A stretch of DNA of 40,462 nt from Desulfotomaculaceae bacterium (GTDB lineage Bacteria > Bacillota > Desulfotomaculia > Desulfotomaculales > Pelotomaculaceae): positions 1 through 40,462 of the forward strand of contig JAQVOH010000013.1 in the NCBI GenBank assembly GCA_028702695.1, in the 5' to 3' direction. Both the position numbers and the translations under genes were made by a program. The notes below the pieces were generated by a model. The model saw only the letters and a list, made by a program, of their open reading frames with translations, searched no databases and had not been told where the DNA came from. Below are positions 1 through 7,710 of the stretch, piece after piece (the first letter of the stretch is position 1; every line of letters begins with the position of its first letter).

Positions 1-1202
1 GTTTTCACAGTTTTACGATTTGCCGGACGCGGGCCAAAAAAGCTGGTAAACTCCCGTCCGAAACCTGAAATCCGCTTTTTGGCATTTTCCAAACTACCGG
101 AACTGATCAGCAGGAAGCCAACGCCACCCACTATCGTGATCCCAAGGATCCAAGCAAGCGCTCTTCCGGCCCCACCGGCAGCGCCCGCAGGACTTCCGCC
201 GGCGCCAGGGGCCTGTGCGGCAGGACTACCGGTCGTGCCGGCAGCAAGCCCCAGCACGTTGGGAACAGCCTCTGAAAACAAAGCAATACCCATAGCAGCC
301 TCCTCCTTGGTGTTTGTGTGTGTTCCTGCCTCGAGCAAGAGGGCAGTTGGAGTCAGATCCTGGTTGTAATCACCCTTGCCGACGAAAATCTCCTTTACCA
401 CCTTGTTGTGCAGGTTATTGGCCGCTGCCATCGTACGCTTGGCAAAATCCATATTGGCGTCCATGCGAGGGTTTTCGCGCCCAACCACCAGGCGCAGCTG
501 GGCTATTTTATTGCCGTCCACGGTGGCCCGGTAATAAGCGGGGTCAGGAACCCCGTCGCGGTGGACATCGAAAATTGCGGCCGGGTTGCTTTTTATTAAA
601 TTGGCGGCCGTCCTGCGGGAGCGGACGTAAGCGTTATTATCGTGCGGGTCATGGGGCGTCTCGTCGTAGTTTACTGTGACCCCCTTGCCCTGCAGCTTAT
701 CCATCATGGTTTTGCCGACCTGGTAAATGCCTCCTTTAAAAGATATGCTCTCCGTGCCGTCCGAAGGAACATACGACTCGTCCGTATGAGAATGGTAGAT
801 GGCAATAGCGCTTTTTTTCTGTTCCGCCAGGTTGGTCGTGACGGGAGCCACCTGATTCGCATACAATTCGTTATAAGCAACGATTTGGGGATCCATCCCC
901 AGAAACTGCGTCTCTGCCTGATCTCCTACGACCCTGCTGATGCGGTAACTGCGACCCTCAGCGGTATACAACTGATCTCCTACGAAGATCGTGCGGGCCA
1001 TCATGCTGAGCATTTCGCCCTGCTCATCAATAATTGTCGTAAAACTGTCGCCCATGTGGTCCGGGGTACCCCGGTCAAAAAGATTCGGCATAGCCAGGGC
1101 ATGACGCAAGCTGAGGCTCCCTGTTGAATAGAAAGCTACAAGCAAAAACGAAGCTAAAACCACCAGAGTACCAAACAGGATTCTAAGTTTACTCCCGTTC
1201 AT
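1..1202 (-). CDS. spoIIP: Stage II sporulation protein P (SpoIIP), 3' end cut by window edge
   Basis: SpoIIP is the cell-wall amidase/endopeptidase that, with SpoIID and SpoIIM, thins septal peptidoglycan so the mother cell can engulf the forespore. The frame is open for 400 codons from ATG 1202 to the left edge and no stop is reached. Visible features are an N-terminal membrane anchor (residues about 6-26), the HSHTDE motif (137-142), the VHRD motif (213-216) and the LLLEAGTHTN segment (288-297), which match the conserved blocks of the family. After about residue 320 comes a Gly/Ala/Pro-rich linker, a second hydrophobic segment (about 347-367) and a basic tail. This C-terminal membrane segment is additional to the classic single-anchor Bacillus protein. 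The start overlaps the end of the upstream DUF1614 gene by 14 bases, so the two are probably cotranscribed and translationally coupled. Confidence 0.93.
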   Translation of the reverse strand, partial: MNGSKLRILFGTLVVLASFLLVAFYSTGSLSLRHALAMPNLFDRGTPDHMGDSFTTIIDEQGEMLSMMARTIFVGDQLYTAEGRSYRISRVVGDQAETQFLGMDPQIVAYNELYANQVAPVTTNLAEQKKSAIAIYHSHTDESYVPSDGTESISFKGGIYQVGKTMMDKLQGKGVTVNYDETPHDPHDNNAYVRSRRTAANLIKSNPAAIFDVHRDGVPDPAYYRATVDGNKIAQLRLVVGRENPRMDANMDFAKRTMAAANNLHNKVVKEIFVGKGDYNQDLTPTALLLEAGTHTNTKEEAAMGIALFSEAVPNVLGLAAGTTGSPAAQAPGAGGSPAGAAGGAGRALAWILGITIVGGVGFLLISSGSLENAKKRISGFGREFTSFFGPRPANRKTVK

Positions 1203-1977
1203 CAAGGTCAGCCACCTTTCTCTGTTCTTGCGCCAAGCCCGCTTGTTCCACATTCTTGTCGACTTGAGTACCCGGCGCGTTTAGTTCCGGCTTCTTCAAA
1301 CCTTTAATCAGTTCTGAAGGACGGCCCTTGCTGCTTGGTCCACCGGAAAGCCTCTCAAAAGATTCCCCAATTATTTCAGCCAACAAGATGGCCACTAAAC
1401 CAGCCAGGACAATGGTATCAAAAGCCCCTGCGCCACCTATGGCAACAGCATAGTTAGCAGGAGCATTCTTGTTCAGGAGCCAGACGTAATGAAACACATC
1501 AACCAGCAGGACACCGAGGGTAGCAGCAATAAAGGCCGCTCTCCTGGATCTGCCAAGCAGGTAGGCCACGATACCTCCAACCAGGGGGTAAAGGTAAATG
1601 GCATCGATTAAAGCGTAGCGTCCCGCAGGTTCCATGGTCGTTCCGGCGTTAATCAGGGAGCCGATGATATAGACAACTACCGCGGTGACGACCGCCCCCA
1701 CCAAGGCTCTGCTCCACTCTTTGGTGGTACCCGCTCTTATCAGAAGGTAAATGGCCAACCCAATGGGGACCAACGCCCCTCCTACGTTTACAGAGGTCCT
1801 AAAAGGTAGAAAAGCGAGGGGAATGTTGACAAAACTGCCCAAAATAATGGCTCCAATAAAAACCAGGGCACCCCGGTCGGAAAGCCTCATCCGGTCCAGG
1901 GCACGCTGGGCCAGGCCCAGGTAAATAAGCACCGACACAACGATTAAGATAATGATACCTATGGGAAAACCCTCCAA
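1189..1977 (-). CDS. DUF1614 family multi-pass membrane protein
   Basis: About 262 residues with six or seven hydrophobic segments and a charged cytoplasmic-like tail after residue 205. It resembles the DUF1614 family of uncharacterised membrane proteins, recalled by pattern. The frame is open back to an ATG at 2043, but that ATG lies in the U-tract of the terminator of the upstream gene. A TTG at 1977 has a strong ribosome binding site (AAGGAGG at 1987-1993, nine bases away) and starts just before the first membrane helix, so I use it. The gene is followed with overlap by spoIIP. This pairing suggests a role in sporulation or the mother-cell membrane, but the function is unknown. Confidence 0.75.
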   Translation of the reverse strand: MEGFPIGIIILIVVSVLIYLGLAQRALDRMRLSDRGALVFIGAIILGSFVNIPLAFLPFRTSVNVGGALVPIGLAIYLLIRAGTTKEWSRALVGAVVTAVVVYIIGSLINAGTTMEPAGRYALIDAIYLYPLVGGIVAYLLGRSRRAAFIAATLGVLLVDVFHYVWLLNKNAPANYAVAIGGAGAFDTIVLAGLVAILLAEIIGESFERLSGGPSSKGRPSELIKGLKKPELNAPGTQVDKNVEQAGLAQEQRKVADLDERE

Positions 1978-2041
1978 ATGTATCAGCCTCCTTGTTCTGG
2001 AAATATCAACGTTAGACTTCCCATTTGTCCCGGAAATATGC

Positions 2042-2064
2042 AAAAAAAAGCGGCTTTACGCCGC
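2042..2064 (-). terminator. Intrinsic terminator after ispH-rpsA
   Basis: On the minus strand a GCGGC/GCCGC stem with a five-base loop is followed by eight U. It lies about 90 bases downstream of the ispH-rpsA stop and separates that operon from the DUF1614-spoIIP pair. Confidence 0.85.
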
Positions 2065-2153
2065 ATTAACAAGTTAACTTATATGTTATTAAGTCCTAAA
2101 ATTCATTAAAGCACTGATACCCATGCTAAACGCAGACCCATCAGACTTAATTA

Positions 2154-4151
2154 TTACTTCTTGTCGAACAAGTCTCCCACCATATCACCTATAGTAACCA
2201 CATCTCCGGTATCTTCGGTTTTGTTGTGGTTATAGTCCCGGTATTCCCGCTCCTGTTTTTCCTTGTATACTTCTCTTATGGATAAACGGATTCTCTTCTC
2301 GACCGGGTCTACGCTAAGCACCTTGACGTTGACCTCTTCTCCTTCAGTAACCACCTCGTCCGGCTTGGCCACATGTCTTTCCGCCAGGTGTGAGATATGG
2401 ACCAGACCTTCTACACCGGGTTCCAACTGAACAAAGGCACCAAAAGGAGCCAGGCGGACTACTTTGGCCGGAACAACGCTGCTCACCGGGTATTTTTCTT
2501 CAACTGTGTCCCAAGGGTTAGGCAGGACCTGTTTTAAGCCGAGGGATATTTTTTCGTTATCCCGGTCTACTTTTAGTACCATTACTTCAATTTCGTCACC
2601 CACCTGTACTACTTCAGAGGGATGGTTGATGCGGTGCCAGGACATCTCAGATATGTGCAGCAGGCCGTCTACCCCGCCGATATCTACAAAAGCGCCAAAC
2701 TGGGTCAACCGCCGTACTACACCTTTGACAACCTCACCTTCCGCAAGGTTGGTCAGGAGTTCCTGGCGCAGCTTAGCGAACTCCTCTTCCAAAACCGCTT
2801 TGCGGGACAGGATAACCTTTTTCCTGGCACGGTTCATCTCGATTACGCGTGAGGCTATGCTCTGTCCCAAGTACTTGGAGAGGTCTTCCACATAACCGCG
2901 GTCAACCAGGGAAGCGGGTAGAAAAGCTCGTACCCCGATGTCCACCAGCAGGCCACCCTTCACTACTTCCCGCACCGTACCCTCAACGGTTTGCCCTGAA
3001 TCAAGGGCTTCCTCCAGGCCGCTCCAGGCTTTTTCAGCATCGGCTTTTTCTTTGGAAAGGATCAGCTTGCCTTCGTTGTCCTCTGCCTTCAACACATATA
3101 CTTCTATTTGATCCCCCACCTTGACGATATCCTGGATGGAGGTAACTTCACAGCAGGACAGTTCCCTGATTGGAATAACGCCTTCCGACTTAGCTCCAAC
3201 ATCCACCATCACCTCATCCTGGCCAACGTGGACAACCGTGCCAGTAACAATTTCACCGCTCCGAATGGCCTTGACTTCAACCGCGTCCTTCATACCTTCC
3301 TCATTGCCGTTTTGTTCTTCAATCTCACTCATTCGATTCTTAACCTCCTCTATTATCCAGTCAGGTGTAGACGCACCCGCTGTTAACCCTGCTGCCTTCA
3401 CACCCTGAAACCAAGCCGGTTCCAGTTCGCCTACCTCCTCAATATGGTATGTTGTCGTCCCACAGGCACGGCAGAGGCTGGCCAGTTTTCTCGTGTTGGC
3501 GCTATTTGCGCCTCCGACAACGAGCATCACATCAACCTGACAGGCGAGTTCATGGGCAGCTTTTTGGCGCTCAGATGTTGCGCTGCAGATGGTCTTAAAT
3601 GCCTGGACAACCGACCCGCTCTTTTCCAGGGTCTCCACAACAGCGTTAAAGTTTTCCTCGGATTGGGTGGTTTGGGCCAACACCCCTATCTTTCCCCGTG
3701 CCTTTACGAGACCGGCCTCCCATGGATTCTCCACGACCTCCGCTTTACCATCGGCCCATCCCAGGATTCCCTGTACTTCCGGGTGGTTTTTATCCCCCAC
3801 AATCACCACCTGGTAGTCTTTGGTCATCAGGTCATGGGCAACCACCTGGGTCCTGCGGACAAAGGGGCAGGTTGCGTCAACAATGTTTAACCCAAGCTCC
3901 TGTGCGGCATTCAGCAAGGCTGGAGCCACCCCATGAGACCTGATTATAAGCGTGCCTTCTTTAATCTCCCCAATATCTTTAATTTCCTGAACACCTAATT
4001 TGCCCAGGTAGGCAACCACCTGGGGATTGTGAATCAGTGGCCCCAGGGAGAAAATCGGGCCAGGCCTGTTGCGGACAGTATCCTTGGACAGCTCAATGGC
4101 TCTTTTTACACCGTAGCAAGAACCGGCTTTTGCGGCTACCCTCACATCCAT
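2154..4151 (-). CDS. ispH-rpsA: Fused 4-hydroxy-3-methylbut-2-enyl diphosphate reductase (IspH) and ribosomal protein S1
   Basis: One 665-residue protein carries two functions. Residues 1 to about 285 are IspH/LytB, the [4Fe-4S] enzyme that makes IPP and DMAPP in the last step of the MEP isoprenoid pathway. Its three cluster cysteines are C12 (GSCYGVKRA), C95 (DATCPFVRR) and C189 (KTICSATSER), and the HPEVQG motif is present. From about residue 295 four S1 RNA-binding repeats follow, each with a GxVxxxxxxGxxVD-type core, as in short ribosomal protein S1. This fusion is known from several Clostridia. The frame extends upstream to 4259, but ATG 4151 fits the family start (MDVRVAAKAG) and has a GGTGAG ribosome binding site. 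It is the last gene of cmk-plsC-ispH-rpsA; cmk next to rpsA is a common order in bacteria. Confidence 0.95.
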   Translation of the reverse strand: MDVRVAAKAGSCYGVKRAIELSKDTVRNRPGPIFSLGPLIHNPQVVAYLGKLGVQEIKDIGEIKEGTLIIRSHGVAPALLNAAQELGLNIVDATCPFVRRTQVVAHDLMTKDYQVVIVGDKNHPEVQGILGWADGKAEVVENPWEAGLVKARGKIGVLAQTTQSEENFNAVVETLEKSGSVVQAFKTICSATSERQKAAHELACQVDVMLVVGGANSANTRKLASLCRACGTTTYHIEEVGELEPAWFQGVKAAGLTAGASTPDWIIEEVKNRMSEIEEQNGNEEGMKDAVEVKAIRSGEIVTGTVVHVGQDEVMVDVGAKSEGVIPIRELSCCEVTSIQDIVKVGDQIEVYVLKAEDNEGKLILSKEKADAEKAWSGLEEALDSGQTVEGTVREVVKGGLLVDIGVRAFLPASLVDRGYVEDLSKYLGQSIASRVIEMNRARKKVILSRKAVLEEEFAKLRQELLTNLAEGEVVKGVVRRLTQFGAFVDIGGVDGLLHISEMSWHRINHPSEVVQVGDEIEVMVLKVDRDNEKISLGLKQVLPNPWDTVEEKYPVSSVVPAKVVRLAPFGAFVQLEPGVEGLVHISHLAERHVAKPDEVVTEGEEVNVKVLSVDPVEKRIRLSIREVYKEKQEREYRDYNHNKTEDTGDVVTIGDMVGDLFDKK

Positions 4152-4236
4152 AAGCTCACCTTTTATCCATCGTGAAAATATTCTATAAGGTACTCGAATT
4201 TCCTTCCTACTACCATTTATTTTCAGAAAAATCCGC

Positions 4237-4812
4237 TTAGCTCCCGAGCAATAGGGCAATCTCAGACATAATCCGGTCGCTTACGCTTTCCAGATCGGCC
4301 TTGGTTGCCTTTGTCACTGACTGAAAGTGGATGGGACTACCCACATAGACAGTTATTTTGCCAAACATGCCTCTGGTACCACTAACGGCTACCGGCACTA
4401 CGGGGGTCCCCGCCTTAAGCGCAATCATGGCGGAGCCCAAGTGCGGCTTCAACATTTCCTCACTTTTGCTCCTGGTCCCCTCTGGAAAAATTCCCACTAC
4501 TTCGCCTGCCTGGAGCAGACGTAAGGCAGTCCTTACGGCATTCCGATCGGTCACATCCCGGCGTACTGGAATAGCTCCGGAAGAACGCACAGCGTAGCTG
4601 ACCAGTGGTATCTTAAAGAGCTCGGACTTGGCCATAAAAAAAACCTGCCGTTTCATGGCACAGATAATTGCAACCGGGTCCCAGTAGCTGACATGGTTGG
4701 CCACTAATACCACCCCACCGGTGGCAGGAAGGTTCTCCACTCCCCTGATTTCCCAACGCCTTAGCACTAACAGGACCAGCCTGGCGCCAGCTTTAAGTAA
4801 ACTGAAAATCAT
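4237..4812 (-). CDS. plsC: 1-acylglycerol-3-phosphate acyltransferase
   Basis: 191 residues, a typical short PlsC. It transfers an acyl chain to lysophosphatidic acid, giving phosphatidic acid at the membrane. The acyltransferase motif NHVSYWDP (HX4D) lies near residue 39, the FPEGTRS motif near residue 109, and a hydrophobic N-terminus is present. The start ATG overlaps the cmk stop in an ATGA arrangement, showing tight coupling, and ispH-rpsA starts 85 bases downstream. The order cmk-plsC-ispH is common in Clostridia. Confidence 0.94.
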   Translation of the reverse strand: MIFSLLKAGARLVLLVLRRWEIRGVENLPATGGVVLVANHVSYWDPVAIICAMKRQVFFMAKSELFKIPLVSYAVRSSGAIPVRRDVTDRNAVRTALRLLQAGEVVGIFPEGTRSKSEEMLKPHLGSAMIALKAGTPVVPVAVSGTRGMFGKITVYVGSPIHFQSVTKATKADLESVSDRIMSEIALLLGS

Positions 4813-5492
4813 AGTTTTTGCCTTTCACCCGTTACCCTGGCCACGATCAAGTCAACTACCCCTTCTATTGTATAAGAAGTACTGTCAATAATGACGGCAT
4901 CTGCAGCCGGCGCCAGAGGATCCATTTCCCTTGAAGTGTCAATAAAATCCCGGTTGCATATTTCTTCTTCGATTTGACGCTGGTCAACCCTTATCCCCTT
5001 GTCAGACAATTCTTTCCAACGTCGTCTGGCCCTTTCCCCAGTAGCAGCAGTTAGGTATATCTTGACCTGGGCATCGGGCAATACTGCCTTCCCGATATCC
5101 CTGCCTTCCATAACCACGCCGCCCAACCTGGCCATGTCCTTCTGCAACTCAAGCATCTTCCGGCGTACAACCGGAACTTTAGCCACCAGTGAGACACTGT
5201 TCGAAACAGCCGGTAATCGAATTTCTTCGGTTACGTCCTCCCCGTCTAACAACACGGTAAGGTTTCCATTAGAGCCCACCTTGAGTCTTATTAATACGGC
5301 AGACGCCAGCCTGCCCAGTTTTTCGTGGTCGTTTAAGTCTACCCCGTCACGCAGCGCCTTTAACGTCACGGCGCGGTACATGGCTCCCGTATCTATATAT
5401 AAATAGCCAAGATTTTTTGCGACCAGTTTGGCAACTGTACTTTTGCCGGCCCCGGCTGGCCCGTCAATGGCTATGTTGGGTTTGCAATGCAT
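4809..5492 (-). CDS. cmk: Cytidylate kinase
   Basis: 227 residues; phosphorylates CMP and dCMP to the diphosphates. The P-loop GPAGAGKST is near residue 10, followed by the YIDTGAMYRAVT motif, and the EGRDIGKAV and RARRR segments of the CMP-kinase family are present. ATG 5492 has a GGAGGGG ribosome binding site at suitable spacing. It is the first gene of the cmk-plsC-ispH-rpsA operon, 259 bases downstream of aroF and beyond a terminator. Confidence 0.95.
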   Translation of the reverse strand: MHCKPNIAIDGPAGAGKSTVAKLVAKNLGYLYIDTGAMYRAVTLKALRDGVDLNDHEKLGRLASAVLIRLKVGSNGNLTVLLDGEDVTEEIRLPAVSNSVSLVAKVPVVRRKMLELQKDMARLGGVVMEGRDIGKAVLPDAQVKIYLTAATGERARRRWKELSDKGIRVDQRQIEEEICNRDFIDTSREMDPLAPAADAVIIDSTSYTIEGVVDLIVARVTGERQKL

Positions 5493-5554
5493 GGCTCCCC
5501 TCCAAAAAACAGCTGTACTTTATAAAGCAATGCATCTTTACTATTCGACAACAT
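5471..5554 (-). CDS. Possible short upstream ORF (27 codons) overlapping the cmk start
   Basis: ATG 5554 is preceded by AAAGGAG at good spacing. The frame runs 27 codons and stops 22 bases inside cmk in another frame. It could be a leader ORF coupled to cmk or a chance frame; the sequence has no recognisable motif. Confidence 0.2.
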   Translation of the reverse strand: MLSNSKDALLYKVQLFFGGEPCIANPT

Positions 5555-5580
5555 ATAATTTTTCTCCTTTGTCAATCTAA

Positions 5581-5615
5581 AACAAAAAGCCTGAAGAGGA
5601 ATACCCTTCCAGGCT
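5581..5615 (-). terminator. Intrinsic terminator downstream of aroF
   Basis: On the minus strand AGCCTGGAAGG pairs with a CTTCAGGCT arm, with one mismatch or bulge, and is followed by a U-rich run (UUUUUGUUUU). It lies about 140 bases after the aroF stop and before cmk. The 5616-5751 stretch holds no gene; a CTCCC/GGGAG inverted repeat at about 5700-5720 has no U-run. Confidence 0.7.
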
Positions 5616-5751
5616 GTATTATTCTACCTGCATGCTTTTTAATACATTCTCGAAGTCTGTAAAGGGAAACCTTGATACATTCAGGTATTACGTGACGTAC
5701 TCCCATCACCTTAGAGGGAGCATTCTTGCCGCACGAGGTTAAATTGCGGTG

Positions 5752-6768
5752 CTAAGACATTTTCCTGCCCACTACAACGGCTATCTTCTTTAATTCTGGC
5801 ATTAGTTCAATAAAATTATGGGGGGTCAGTGACTGGGCCCCGTCACTCAGAGCTTCAGCCGGGTTGGGGTGCATTTCTATCATTAGTCCGTCGGCGCCCG
5901 CGGCTATCGCAGCCATAGACATGGCAGGAACGTAGCGCCACTTACCGATGGCGTGACTGGGGTCAACAATTACCGGGAGGTGGGAAAGGTGCTTGACCAC
6001 CGGCACAGCGGTCAGGTCAAGCGTATTCCTCGTATAGCCCTCAAAGCTGCGGATCCCGCGCTCGCACAAAATCACATTGTAGTTGCCGCCGGCCATGATG
6101 TACTCAGCCGCCATCAACCATTCTTCGATGGTGGCTGAGGGTCCCCTCTTTAGCACAACGGGTTTGTCTACCTTGGCTACTTCCCGCAGCAGGGAAAAAT
6201 TCTGCATATTGCGGGCGCCTATCTGCAATATATCGGCATATTCTGCAACCATAGGGAGCGTCCTGGCATCCATTACCTCGGTCACGATCAAGAGACCGGT
6301 GGCCTCTCTGGCTTCAGCCAATAATTTGAGACCCTCTTCCTCCAACCCTTGGAAGGAATACGGTGAAGTCCTGGGCTTGAAAGCCCCGCCCCTCAGTATT
6401 GTCGCGCCTGAACTGCGGGCAATGCTTGCCGCCTCCATGAGTTGTTCCCTGCTTTCCACAGCACAGGGACCGGCTATGACGTGAATGGTGTCCCCGCCGA
6501 TTTCCAGACCACCGACCCTAATCACGGTCCCTTCCTCCTGAAAGATCCGGCTGGCCAACTTGTAGGGCTGAAGAATAGGGACGACCCTCTCTACGGAAGG
6601 CATCGCCCCCAGACCAAGGTCACCCAGGGGTGTTTTATCTCCAATCGCTCCGATAATGGTGCGCTCAACTCCACGGGAAAGGTGCGTCTGGAAGCCAATC
6701 CTTTCCAGGCGCAGCACAACTGCTTCAATCTCATCGTCCGTTGCCCTATGTCTCATAATCACAATCAT
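5752..6768 (-). CDS. aroF: 3-deoxy-7-phosphoheptulonate (DAHP) synthase, AroF/type I-beta with N-terminal regulatory domain
   Basis: 338 residues. Condenses phosphoenolpyruvate with erythrose 4-phosphate, the entry step of the shikimate pathway to Phe, Tyr and Trp. Residues about 1-70 are the ferredoxin-like regulatory domain ([17 protein letters not shown]) seen in Thermotoga-type enzymes, which mediates feedback inhibition in that family. The catalytic barrel follows with the IAGPCAVES motif (about 99-107), [12 protein letters not shown] (about 134-145), KRGPSAT and [11 protein letters not shown] 6768 has a GGAGGTGA ribosome binding site. The gene stands alone behind a 280-base leader with a triplet-repeat array and an attenuator-like terminator, and a HutP-family gene lies directly upstream. 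Confidence 0.96.
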   Translation of the reverse strand: MIVIMRHRATDDEIEAVVLRLERIGFQTHLSRGVERTIIGAIGDKTPLGDLGLGAMPSVERVVPILQPYKLASRIFQEEGTVIRVGGLEIGGDTIHVIAGPCAVESREQLMEAASIARSSGATILRGGAFKPRTSPYSFQGLEEEGLKLLAEAREATGLLIVTEVMDARTLPMVAEYADILQIGARNMQNFSLLREVAKVDKPVVLKRGPSATIEEWLMAAEYIMAGGNYNVILCERGIRSFEGYTRNTLDLTAVPVVKHLSHLPVIVDPSHAIGKWRYVPAMSMAAIAAGADGLMIEMHPNPAEALSDGAQSLTPHNFIELMPELKKIAVVVGRKMS

Positions 6769-6771
6769 ATA

Positions 6772-6912
6772 TTCACCTCCTTACCATCCGTTAAGACAGA
6801 TCAAATCATTATTATTCCCATTTGCATAAAGAGCACTCATAAGGAAACTGATAGGTGTGTCTAAATCCGCGTTAATTACTTGACTGACCGGTATTCTCCC
6901 CTGACAGGTGAA
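6772..6912 (-). promoter_or_regulatory. Possible Shine-Dalgarno-sequestering pairing in the aroF leader
   Basis: The aroF ribosome binding site AGGTGAA (6772-6778) is a perfect seven-base complement of TTCACCT at 6906-6912 in the same leader RNA. TTCACCT can alternatively pair locally with AGGTG just upstream of it. Such mutually exclusive pairings would allow translational control, but folding was not computed. Confidence 0.3.
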
Positions 6913-6931
6913 CTCATCATTATCACACCTT

Positions 6932-6967
6932 AAAAAAAGCAAAAACCGGCACTCAAACGAGTGTCGG
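6932..6967 (-). terminator. Attenuator-type intrinsic terminator in the aroF leader
   Basis: On the minus strand CCGACACTC pairs with GAGTGCCGG (eight pairs, one A-C mismatch, GUUU loop), followed by UUUUUGCUUUUUUU. It lies about 165 bases before aroF and immediately after the GAG/UAG array. It sits about 85 bases downstream of a promoter-like sequence, so it would terminate the aroF leader RNA and not only the upstream hutP transcript. Confidence 0.8.
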
Positions 6968-6984
6968 CGGATTTTCACTTCCAG

Positions 6985-7041
6985 CTACCAAACTCTCATC
7001 TCAGCTAAGCTCAACTAATTTCTCAATTTCACTCTACTCTA
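6985..7041 (-). promoter_or_regulatory. GAG/UAG triplet array in the aroF leader (TRAP-like RNA binding site)
   Basis: Read on the minus strand there are nine non-overlapping GAG or UAG triplets. They start at 7041, 7036, 7024, 7017, 7012, 7007, 7002, 6997 and 6987. Five in a row (7017 to 6995) are exactly five bases apart. TRAP (MtrB) of Bacillus binds about eleven (G/U)AG triplets with two- or three-base spacers ahead of a terminator, and this layout matches. The protein that binds here is unknown; no mtrB is present in the window. Confidence 0.65.
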
Positions 7042-7058
7042 AACTTAATGCCAATACT

Positions 7059-7087
7059 AACATACATGCTGGACAAAAGAACGTCAA
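7059..7087 (-). promoter_or_regulatory. Probable sigma-A promoter of the aroF leader
   Basis: TTGACG (7082-7087) and TATGTT (7059-7064) are separated by 17 bases on the minus strand. Transcription would start near 7052, about ten bases before the first GAG/UAG triplet. Confidence 0.55.
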
Positions 7088-7170
7088 TTATCATTTTCAG
7101 CAGACTACCCCTGGCCAAATAACATGCCAGGTTAGCTATAAAATGTAGGGGGAAAAGCAGTATGACCGAA

Positions 7171-7590
7171 TTAAGATTGGACTGCCCTGTGGCCCAAACC
7201 GATGGCTACATCATCCATATGCAGGAGGCCCACCCCGAAAAACACGGCTACGCTTATATGGTCGCCCTGCCTGGCAATCCCTATTTTTCCCCCGACGTTA
7301 AAGCCTAAAGACTTTGTCATAATCTGAGTGATGGCTTCGTGGGCAGCCCCGGCAATGGCACCTTCATCGGCGTGCACTTCCTTGATCACGCCTTCCCGCT
7401 TCGCCGCAACCACCGCCCGCTCAATTATTTTGTTCACCGAGGTAATAAAGTCTCCACCATAGTCGACAGCCGCAGTCTTAATCCCTTCCTCTGCAAAGCG
7501 CTGTTTAAATAACTTTTCTTCTTCCCTGCTCTCAGTTAACGCCATTTCAATTGCCACTCGCGCTACTTTCCGGCTTCCGAAAAGGGCCAT
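7171..7590 (-). CDS. HutP-family RNA-binding protein
   Basis: 139 residues. It resembles HutP, the histidine- and Mg2+-dependent RNA-binding antiterminator of the Bacillus hut operon, in length, overall layout and the C-terminal part (HISVAVFFGVG and AIGLGHRAV against the corresponding HutP strand and end). No histidine utilisation genes are nearby. By eye, the histidines that hold Mg2+ and L-His in the Bacillus protein are not clearly kept, so the ligand may differ. ATG 7590 has a GGGAGGAG ribosome binding site. The gene lies directly upstream of the aroF leader, which contains NAG triplets and a terminator; this makes it a candidate regulator of aroF. Family assignment is fairly sure, the target is inference. 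Confidence 0.75.
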   Translation of the reverse strand: MALFGSRKVARVAIEMALTESREEEKLFKQRFAEEGIKTAAVDYGGDFITSVNKIIERAVVAAKREGVIKEVHADEGAIAGAAHEAITQIMTKSLGFNVGGKIGIARQGDHISVAVFFGVGLLHMDDVAIGLGHRAVQS

Positions 7591-7670
7591 AAACGGCAGC
7601 TCCTCCCAAGAAAATTAAAATACACCCCGCAAGGGAGTGTTATAGGCAGTATTATTATACCCCTGGCAAT

Positions 7671-7699
7671 ATTATACTGGAGGGCTTTTTAAAAAGCAA
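7671..7699 (-). promoter_or_regulatory. Probable sigma-A promoter of the HutP-family gene
   Basis: TTGCTT (7694-7699) and a perfect TATAAT (7671-7676) are 17 bases apart on the minus strand. A small ACACTCCC/GGGGTGT hairpin followed by an AU-rich run (about 7609-7640) lies between this promoter and the gene and could be a weak attenuator. Confidence 0.6.
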
Positions 7700-7710
7700 T
7701 AACAAGGGCT

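Noticed and set aside
79-1127. Several plus-strand reading frames at the left edge
   Set aside because: They lie opposite the clearly recognisable spoIIP frame on the minus strand and have no motifs.
6781-6978. A 65-codon minus-strand frame ending right at the aroF ribosome binding site
   Set aside because: It runs through the leader terminator hairpin, its start has no convincing ribosome binding site, and the sequence has no protein-like pattern. The region is better explained as regulatory leader RNA.
6769-7170. T-box riboswitch or Phe/Tyr/Trp-rich leader peptide before aroF
   Set aside because: No T-box consensus (GGUGG-type antiterminator bulge) was found, and short frames in the leader are not rich in aromatic codons.
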